Shown here in pieces: positions 44,051-49,856 of a stretch of DNA of 49,856 bases; position 1 is the stretch's first letter, and each line of letters opens with the position of its first letter. The notes beneath the pieces were generated by a model. It saw only the letters and a list, made by a program, of their open reading frames with translations. It did not search any database and had not been told where the DNA came from. Position numbers and translations under genes: made by a program. The stretch is from Rs1 sp038900335 (GTDB taxonomy: Bacteria > Pseudomonadota > Gammaproteobacteria > Pseudomonadales > Balneatricaceae), in the NCBI GenBank assembly GCA_038900335.1, contig JBBMRB010000025.1:1-49856 (forward strand), in the 5' to 3' direction.

Positions 44051-45499
44051 CTAAGGCTCGATAGGGAATGCAGCTAACGTATTTTTAGTCATACGTTTAG
44101 CTAAGCGCATCACCTGGCAGCTATAACCAAACTCGTTATCATACCAAATGTAGATAACGCAGCTCTTACCACCTTCAGCAATAGTCGCTAGTGCATCAAC
44201 AGTACCGGCAGCACGTGAACCAACAAAATCAGTTGATACCGCTTCTGGCGAGATACTGTAGCCAATTTGCTTTTGTAAACTTGAATGAAGTGCTGAATTA
44301 CGTAGGAAATCGTTTAGCTCTTCGCGGTTAGTCTCTTTACCTAAATTAAGATTCAAAATAGCAATAGAGACATTTGGAGTCGGTACGCGAATAGAGTTAC
44401 CCGTCAACTTACCTTCCATTTGTGGCAACGCTTTAGACACTGCTTTAGCAGCACCTGTTTCAGTTATTACCATGTTTAACGTAGCAGCACGTCCACGGCG
44501 ATCGCCTTTATGGTAATTATCAATCAGGTTTTGATCATTGGTAAATGAGTGAATAGTTTCAACGTGACCGTTTTCAATACCGTACTCATCACACATTGCT
44601 TTTAACACAGGGGTGATTGCGTTTGTGGTGCAAGACGCCGCCGATACAATAGTATCCTCTTCAAGTACATCGTCTTGGTTAACACCCATAACAATGTTCT
44701 TGATACCTTTACCTGGCGCTGTTAATAATACTTTTTTAGCACCTGGGCATTTTAAATGTAAGCTTAAACCCGCTTCATCACGCCACATACCTGTATTATC
44801 AATAATCAACGCATCATTAATACCATACTGAGTATAGTCAACTTCATCGGGGCTTGATGCAAAGATGATTTTGATCATATTACCATTGGCAATTAACGCA
44901 TGGTTTTCGTTATCAACTGCGATGTTGCCTTTAAAAGCACCGTGCACAGAGTCGCGACGAAGTAAGCTGGCACGCTTTTCTAAGTCAAATTCAGCTTTAC
45001 CCTTGCGTACAACAATCGCACTTAAACGCATACCGCTACTACCGCTGGTTTGTTCAATCAACAACCTTGCAAGTAAACGGCCTATTCTTCCAAATCCATA
45101 TAATACAACGTCTGTTGCTTTATCAGCATTATCAGACTCACCATCTTTAAGCTCTTGTTGCAAATACGCTTTAAGATCTGATTCTTTATCTTGCATACGA
45201 AAGTTAACAGCTAATTTGCCGATATCAACATGCGCATTCTTTATTTTTAGCTCAGCCAGTACTTCTAAAACAGGATATGTGTCTTCAACTGTTAATTCGG
45301 TACCTTCAATTTGACGACCAAAGCGGTGTGCTTTTAAAATATCTATGACAGAACGTTTGACTAACAAACGACCAAAAACGGAAGTTTCAACATTATTATC
45401 ACGAAATAAAACACCGATTAATGGGACCATTTTTTCGGTTAAGGCTTCACGTTGTGTCCATGCTGAAAAAACTTGCTCTCGACTCACAATACTCTCCAA
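44051..45499 (-). CDS. gap: Glyceraldehyde-3-phosphate dehydrogenase, long form
   Basis: Oxidises or forms glyceraldehyde-3-phosphate in central carbon metabolism. The 482 residues are about 140 longer than E. coli GapA. Residues 1-125 form an N-terminal extension, and the NAD-binding Rossmann domain starts at about 128 (VVLYGFGRIGRLLARLL). The catalytic cysteine is in SAASCTTNAITPVLKA, with HSFTNDQNLIDNYH and WYDNEFGYSCQVMRLA further on. This extended type, next to mfd, is also known in Pseudomonas. The direction (glycolytic or gluconeogenic) and cofactor use cannot be read from sequence. It starts at the ATG at 45499 and is divergent from mfd. Confidence 0.94.
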   Translation of the reverse strand: MESIVSREQVFSAWTQREALTEKMVPLIGVLFRDNNVETSVFGRLLVKRSVIDILKAHRFGRQIEGTELTVEDTYPVLEVLAELKIKNAHVDIGKLAVNFRMQDKESDLKAYLQQELKDGESDNADKATDVVLYGFGRIGRLLARLLIEQTSGSSGMRLSAIVVRKGKAEFDLEKRASLLRRDSVHGAFKGNIAVDNENHALIANGNMIKIIFASSPDEVDYTQYGINDALIIDNTGMWRDEAGLSLHLKCPGAKKVLLTAPGKGIKNIVMGVNQDDVLEEDTIVSAASCTTNAITPVLKAMCDEYGIENGHVETIHSFTNDQNLIDNYHKGDRRGRAATLNMVITETGAAKAVSKALPQMEGKLTGNSIRVPTPNVSIAILNLNLGKETNREELNDFLRNSALHSSLQKQIGYSISPEAVSTDFVGSRAAGTVDALATIAEGGKSCVIYIWYDNEFGYSCQVMRLAKRMTKNTLAAFPIEP

Positions 45500-45900
45500 T
45501 AAGTTTGGTATAGTTATTTATCTGGTTTAGCTAATTTATATTTTATGGATTTAAAACTGTTAGAACCCGCCTCTTTGGCCCCTACTATTATGTTATAAAC
45601 TTATACAAAAACCTTATAACAACATAGGAAAACTAACCCTTTCAAACGATTACCTTGCCTATTCATTAACAGTAGAAAAACAATAATACGACGTTTACAA
45701 ACGCGTATTTAGATTTGTAATTCGAACCCTAATCAAACTGCTCAATTAGTGTTCGCATTATGCTTATTTATGGTGCGTTGGGCAAACGAAAACCCCTTGA
45801 ATTAAACTTAATTTTATTTAACCTATTTAACTGCTGATTTTAGTACTCGATGTATCTAAAATAGCAGCGCTAATTCTTTTTATGACGTATGGAGACCTCC
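45500..45900. other. Divergent intergenic, gap / mfd
   Basis: About 400 bp of AT-rich sequence with no gene recognised. It should hold the promoters of both genes, but no unambiguous -35/-10 pair was chosen. The mfd ribosome-binding site GGAG (45891-45894) is at the right end. Confidence 0.4.
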
Positions 45901-48900
45901 GTGGCAAAATCTGATTTTATATTACCTAGTAAAAACGGCGAAACAAAATGGCTAGGTGGTGTCGAAGAGGCAGGTGCAGGTTGGTTCATCGCACAAGCGG
46001 CAAAAGAGCAGCAAGGATTAAGTGTGGTTATCTGTAAAGATACCAACACCGCACAGACACTAGAGAGTGAAATTCGCTTTTTCTCAGCAGATCAACCGAT
46101 AGAAATACTACCCTTTCCCGATTGGGAAACACTGGCATATGATAATTTCTCACCACACCAAGATATTATCTCTACCCGTTTGACTACCTTGCACCAACTG
46201 CCGCTGATCAAACAAGGCATTATAATTGTCCCTGTTAGCACATTTATGCACCGCATTGTGCCCCATCAATTTTTAGTCGCTAACACCTTATTACTATCAA
46301 AAGGCCAAACGATTGATGTCGACAAACTACGTACCCAATTGGTACAAGCAGGCTACAATGCGGTCGATAATGTCTACTCACATGGCGAGTTTGCGATGCG
46401 CGGCTCAATTATTGATCTTTTCCCAATGGGCAGTAAACACCCTTTTAGAATTGATTTGTTCGATGATGAAATCGATAGTTTACGTACCTTTGATGCCGAT
46501 ACCCAACGCTCCATAGAACAGATAGAGCAAATCAGATTACTGCCCGCGCGTGAATTCCCGCTAACGGAATCAGCAATAAGAACATTTAAAAGCAAATGGC
46601 GAGAGCGCTTTGATGTCACCCCAAAAAGCTGCCCTACTTATCAAGATGTCAGCAATGGTTTTGCACCAGCGGGGATCGAATATTACCTGCCGTTATTTTT
46701 TGAAGAAACCAGCACTTTATTTGACTACTTACCAGCAGATGCACTGATTATCAGTGAAGGCGCACTAGAGCCTAAAAGCCACGAGTTCTGGAAAGATGTT
46801 TACAGCCGCTATGAAGAGCGCCGCCACGATATAGAAAGGCCGATACTAGAGCCAAGCGAGTTATTTTTAAACAGCAATGATTTTATGCGCAACCTCAAAG
46901 CGTTTCGCAAACTACAATACAGCCAAGAGTCACTCTCTGGTGCTGGTAAAACGAACCTGCCGTGCCAAGCGACGGCTATATTGGGCATCAATGCCCAAAG
47001 CAGCACACCGCTAGCCGCACTATCAAAACATATTAGCGAAAATCCGCGCAGCCGCTTCCTATTTTGTGCAGAGTCCGCAGGGCGACGTGAAGCATTAATA
47101 GAACTGCTTGCTCGTATTAAATTAAAGCTGAACATTCTCGACTCATGGCAGCAATTTGTTGATAGCTCAGAGCAGTTCAACATTGTTATCTTCCCGTTAA
47201 GTCGCGGTTTAAGCACTAAAAAATGGGAAGTGATTAGTGAATCACAACTATTTGGCCACCAAGTATTTCAACAGCGCAGACGCAGCAAAGAAAAAAACCA
47301 ATCTGATCTTGTCGTCAAAAACCTAACCGAGCTACAAATCAACTCACCGGTGGTTCATCTTGATCACGGTGTTGGCCGCTACCTCGGTTTAGAAACAATC
47401 ACCATCGACAACCAAACCAATGAATTTGTGAAACTGTGTTACGCCAACGATGCCACACTTTATGTCCCAGTTGCCAACTTGCACTTAATTAGCCGCTATT
47501 CAGGCACCAGTGACGAAATGGCACCGCTGCACCGCCTAGGTACTGAGCAATGGAGCAAAGCACGCCAAAAAGCGGCAGAGAAAGTACGCGATACCGCAGC
47601 AGAACTACTCAGCATTTATGCCAGACGCGCCGCCAGAAAAGGCTTTGCCTTTGATAAACCCGCTTTGGATTACCAACGCTTTAGCGCCAACTTCCCCTTT
47701 GAAGAAACACCAGATCAGGCAATGGCCATAGAATCGGTTATTCGCGATATGACCGCCTCACAACCAATGGATAGGCTAGTGTGTGGTGATGTAGGTTTTG
47801 GTAAAACAGAGGTGGCCATGCGTGCAGCCTTTATCGCTGTTAACTCAGGCAAACAAGTCGCTGTATTAGTGCCTACGACCTTACTGGCACAACAACATTT
47901 TGAAAATTTCAGCGATAGGTTTGCCGACTCCGCCGTTAATGTCGATATTGTCTCACGCTTTAAAACCACCAAAGAGCAAAATGTCACGCTAGCTAAATTG
48001 GCCAGTGGCAGTGTTGATATCATTATTGGTACCCATAAGCTGATCCAAAACGATGTAAAGTTTGATCAACTCGGCCTAGTCATTATCGATGAAGAACACC
48101 GCTTTGGCGTACAACAAAAAGAGCGCCTCAAATCAATGCGCTCTGAAGTCGATATTCTCACTATGACAGCCACACCAATCCCGCGCACACTAAACATGGC
48201 AATGTCTGGCATGCGTGATTTGTCTATTATCGCCACACCACCAGCGAAGCGCTTGTCAGTAAAAACCTTTGTGCGCGAGCACAACTCAGGCGTAATAAAA
48301 GAAGCGGTACTACGTGAGCTATTGCGCGGCGGCCAAGTTTATATTTTGCACAATGAAGTAAAAACCATCGATAAAGTCGCCAGAGACCTAGCAGAGCTAG
48401 TACCGGAGGCAAGAATAGCCATAGGCCACGGCCAAATGCGTGAGCGCCAACTTGAGCAAGTGATGTCTGATTTCTATCACAAACGCTTTAACGTATTACT
48501 GAGCACCACCATCATCGAAACCGGTATTGATGTACCAAATGCCAACACCATTATTATCAACCGCGCTGATAAATTTGGTTTAGCACAACTACACCAACTA
48601 CGCGGACGTGTCGGGCGCTCACATCACCAAGCATATGCCTACCTTTTAACACCGCCGCCAAAAACTATCAGTAAAGATGCCAGCAAACGCCTAGATGCAA
48701 TTTGTGAAGCAACTGATCTAGGCGCTGGTTTTACCCTAGCTAGCCACGATTTAGAAATACGTGGCGCCGGTGAGTTACTAGGTGAGGAACAAAGCGGGCA
48801 GATACAAGGCGTTGGCTTCACCTTGTATATGGAAATGCTAGAACAGGCGATCGCTGCCATCCGTGCAGGCAAAACACCTAATTTAGATAAGCCGCTTCAG

Positions 48901-49350
48901 TTTGGCTCAGAAGTAAATCTACATATCCCAGCACTCATCCCAGATGATTATTTACCCGATGTACACAGCCGCCTAGTCATGTACAAACGCATCTCAAGCA
49001 GCTCTAATGATGCTGAGCTGCGCGAGCTACAAATTGAAATGATTGACCGCTTTGGCTTATTACCTGAAGCCAGTAAAAACTTATTTCGTATCACTGAGCT
49101 AAAACACCGCGCTGATGCACTAAATATCATCAAAATAGATGCAGGTGCAGGCACCGGTAAATTTGAATTCGGCCCAGACACTGATGTCGATCCAATGACG
49201 CTAGTCAGCCTAGTGCAAAAACAACCGACCCGCTACAAGTTATCGGGTGCGAGCGAGCTAAAATTCACCTTCGCGATGCCAGGCCCACAAGAGCGCTTTA
49301 AGACAGTGGAAGGGTTACTGGAGATACTAGAAAAAGGGCGAAAAAATTAA
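45901..49350 (+). CDS. mfd: Transcription-repair coupling factor Mfd
   Basis: DNA translocase that removes RNA polymerase stalled at lesions and recruits UvrA. The product is about 1149 residues, the usual length. UvrB-like domains fill the N terminus (LPFPDWETLAYDNFSPHQDI, then YSHGEFAMRGSIIDLFP). An RNA-polymerase-interacting domain of the CarD type is around 480-560 (VVHLDHGVGRYLGLE). RecG-like motor motifs follow: GDVGFGKTEVAMRAAF, LIIGTHKL, IIDEEHRFGVQQKE, TMTATPIPRTL and RGRVGRSHHQAYAYL. The C-terminal domain is complete. The start is taken as GTG 45901, with GGAG 6 nt upstream; the in-frame ATG at 45889 has no ribosome-binding site. Confidence 0.96.
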   Translation: MAKSDFILPSKNGETKWLGGVEEAGAGWFIAQAAKEQQGLSVVICKDTNTAQTLESEIRFFSADQPIEILPFPDWETLAYDNFSPHQDIISTRLTTLHQLPLIKQGIIIVPVSTFMHRIVPHQFLVANTLLLSKGQTIDVDKLRTQLVQAGYNAVDNVYSHGEFAMRGSIIDLFPMGSKHPFRIDLFDDEIDSLRTFDADTQRSIEQIEQIRLLPAREFPLTESAIRTFKSKWRERFDVTPKSCPTYQDVSNGFAPAGIEYYLPLFFEETSTLFDYLPADALIISEGALEPKSHEFWKDVYSRYEERRHDIERPILEPSELFLNSNDFMRNLKAFRKLQYSQESLSGAGKTNLPCQATAILGINAQSSTPLAALSKHISENPRSRFLFCAESAGRREALIELLARIKLKLNILDSWQQFVDSSEQFNIVIFPLSRGLSTKKWEVISESQLFGHQVFQQRRRSKEKNQSDLVVKNLTELQINSPVVHLDHGVGRYLGLETITIDNQTNEFVKLCYANDATLYVPVANLHLISRYSGTSDEMAPLHRLGTEQWSKARQKAAEKVRDTAAELLSIYARRAARKGFAFDKPALDYQRFSANFPFEETPDQAMAIESVIRDMTASQPMDRLVCGDVGFGKTEVAMRAAFIAVNSGKQVAVLVPTTLLAQQHFENFSDRFADSAVNVDIVSRFKTTKEQNVTLAKLASGSVDIIIGTHKLIQNDVKFDQLGLVIIDEEHRFGVQQKERLKSMRSEVDILTMTATPIPRTLNMAMSGMRDLSIIATPPAKRLSVKTFVREHNSGVIKEAVLRELLRGGQVYILHNEVKTIDKVARDLAELVPEARIAIGHGQMRERQLEQVMSDFYHKRFNVLLSTTIIETGIDVPNANTIIINRADKFGLAQLHQLRGRVGRSHHQAYAYLLTPPPKTISKDASKRLDAICEATDLGAGFTLASHDLEIRGAGELLGEEQSGQIQGVGFTLYMEMLEQAIAAIRAGKTPNLDKPLQFGSEVNLHIPALIPDDYLPDVHSRLVMYKRISSSSNDAELRELQIEMIDRFGLLPEASKNLFRITELKHRADALNIIKIDAGAGTGKFEFGPDTDVDPMTLVSLVQKQPTRYKLSGASELKFTFAMPGPQERFKTVEGLLEILEKGRKN

Positions 49351-49544
49351 GGGGCTTACTGAATTATTCTACTTGGGATAATAGTTAAGACTAAGCCCTA
49401 ACGGCCAATAAAATCAAGCAGCCAATATGGAGCGACGATACTATACCACTTGTATCTTGAGGTTTAAAAATTGATTATATATTTTTTGGGTGCCTTGATT
49501 AAGATATCAGCGAGCTTGCAAGCGAGTTTATGCGCTTGTTAGCA
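49351..49544. other. Intergenic, mfd to toxin gene
   Basis: About 190 bp between convergent genes. No clear terminator hairpin or other feature was found. Confidence 0.35.
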
Positions 49545-49808
49545 CTAGTAATGGTATCGACAAGAAATAACCGTAATTGCTCTGTCGTCTACAGCATAAA
49601 CTAAACGATTGGTGTCATCTATTCTACGAGACCAGAAACCCGAAAGGTTTTCTTTTAAGGACTCCGGTTTTCCAATTCCTTCAAACGGTGTACTCTGAAC
49701 ATCGGTAATTAGTTTATTGATTCGCTTTAAGGTTTTCTTGTCTTGTGTCTGCCAATAAACGTAGCTATTCCAGGCCTCATCAGTCCATGATAAAAGCCTT
49801 TTACTCAT
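49545..49808 (-). CDS. yoeB: Txe/YoeB-family mRNA interferase toxin
   Basis: Toxin of a type II toxin-antitoxin pair, expected to cleave mRNA at the ribosome. The ATG at 49808 gives 87 residues, close to YoeB (84). Family sequence is clear: LSWTDEAWNSYVYWQTQDKKTLKRINKLI, PFEGIGKPESLKENLSGFWSRRI, NRLVYAV and the C-terminal SCRYHY. The catalytic Glu (in GKPE), Arg (SRRI) and terminal His-Tyr are all present, so it should be active. The frame continues upstream to the window edge, but that part lies inside the antitoxin gene. The start overlaps the antitoxin stop by 8 bp. Confidence 0.93.
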   Translation of the reverse strand: MSKRLLSWTDEAWNSYVYWQTQDKKTLKRINKLITDVQSTPFEGIGKPESLKENLSGFWSRRIDDTNRLVYAVDDRAITVISCRYHY

Positions 49809-49856
49809 CAATAAGTCCTCGCTGGGACGTTTTACCAGCTTTAAACTGTTCAATAG
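49801..49856 (-). CDS. Phd/YefM-type antitoxin, C-terminal fragment
   Basis: Cut by the right edge of the window. The frame ending at the TAA at 49801-49803 reads IEQFKAGKTSQRGLIDE, the tail of an antitoxin by position: it overlaps the toxin start by 8 bp (ATGAGTAA), the standard coupling of yefM-yoeB pairs. Only 17 codons plus the stop are visible, so the family is inferred mainly from the toxin partner. Confidence 0.7.
   Translation of the reverse strand, partial: IEQFKAGKTSQRGLIDE

Noticed and set aside
44865..45314. 149-residue plus-strand ORF opposite gap
   Set aside because: Shadow frame inside a full-length, motif-complete dehydrogenase; no ribosome-binding site.

Overview
The window is chromosomal DNA of an AT-rich gammaproteobacterium. 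The rsmI/lpoA/yraN/diaA/dolP, petABC-sspAB, rplM-rpsI and dnaX-ybaB-recR clusters, a DnaT-like protein and a gap beside mfd all point to Gammaproteobacteria, probably a marine lineage of the Cellvibrionales/Oceanospirillales/Pseudomonadales type. The genus cannot be fixed from this sequence alone. Almost everything is housekeeping DNA. There is no prophage, insertion sequence, integron or CRISPR array, and the only accessory-type element is a YoeB-type toxin-antitoxin pair cut by the right edge.

Layout. 1-5440: a non-coding left end, cpdB (periplasmic nucleotide scavenging) and an EAL-CBS-GGDEF cyclic-di-GMP enzyme. The promoter, leader and start codon of the latter are present as three tandem copies, each with a three-half-site Pho-box-like array and a heptamer microsatellite. 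5441-10650: rnpB and rsmI on the minus strand, then lpoA, yraN, diaA and dolP on the plus strand. 10670-17049, all minus: zapE, rplM-rpsI, petA-petB-petC (bc1 complex), sspA, sspB. 17246-20557, all minus: amtB behind a sigma-54 promoter, a glutathione S-transferase, moaB and mobA. 20861-24621: a yeast-LYS1-like saccharopine dehydrogenase (plus), then an FKBP lipoprotein and M18 aminopeptidase (minus). 24622-29528, plus: prc with an unrecognised membrane protein, then rpsA as a single gene with a strong promoter and terminator. 29582-36926, minus: DnaT-like, lambda-P-like, dnaX, ybaB, recR, rnd, ycgL and ycgN, a DNA replication, repair and RNA maturation block. 37295-43758: a PqiA-like membrane protein, two EamA transporters, class I fumarase, an HxlR regulator with nudC, and a lipoprotein. 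44051-49856: long-form gap, mfd and the TA pair.

Three points stand out. The triplicated Pho-box/start-codon cassette upstream of the cyclic-di-GMP enzyme suggests phosphate control of second-messenger turnover with room for copy-number variation. A run of ten A in dnaX has immediate stops in both other frames, which predicts a short gamma form of the clamp loader. A DnaT-like gene overlaps a gene resembling the phage lambda P helicase loader, directly upstream of dnaX and with no phage genes around, suggesting a resident helicase-loading pair. Most start codons were taken from the longest frame; where that frame opens with TTG or GTG and a better ATG or a ribosome-binding site lies downstream, the start was moved and the reason is given.
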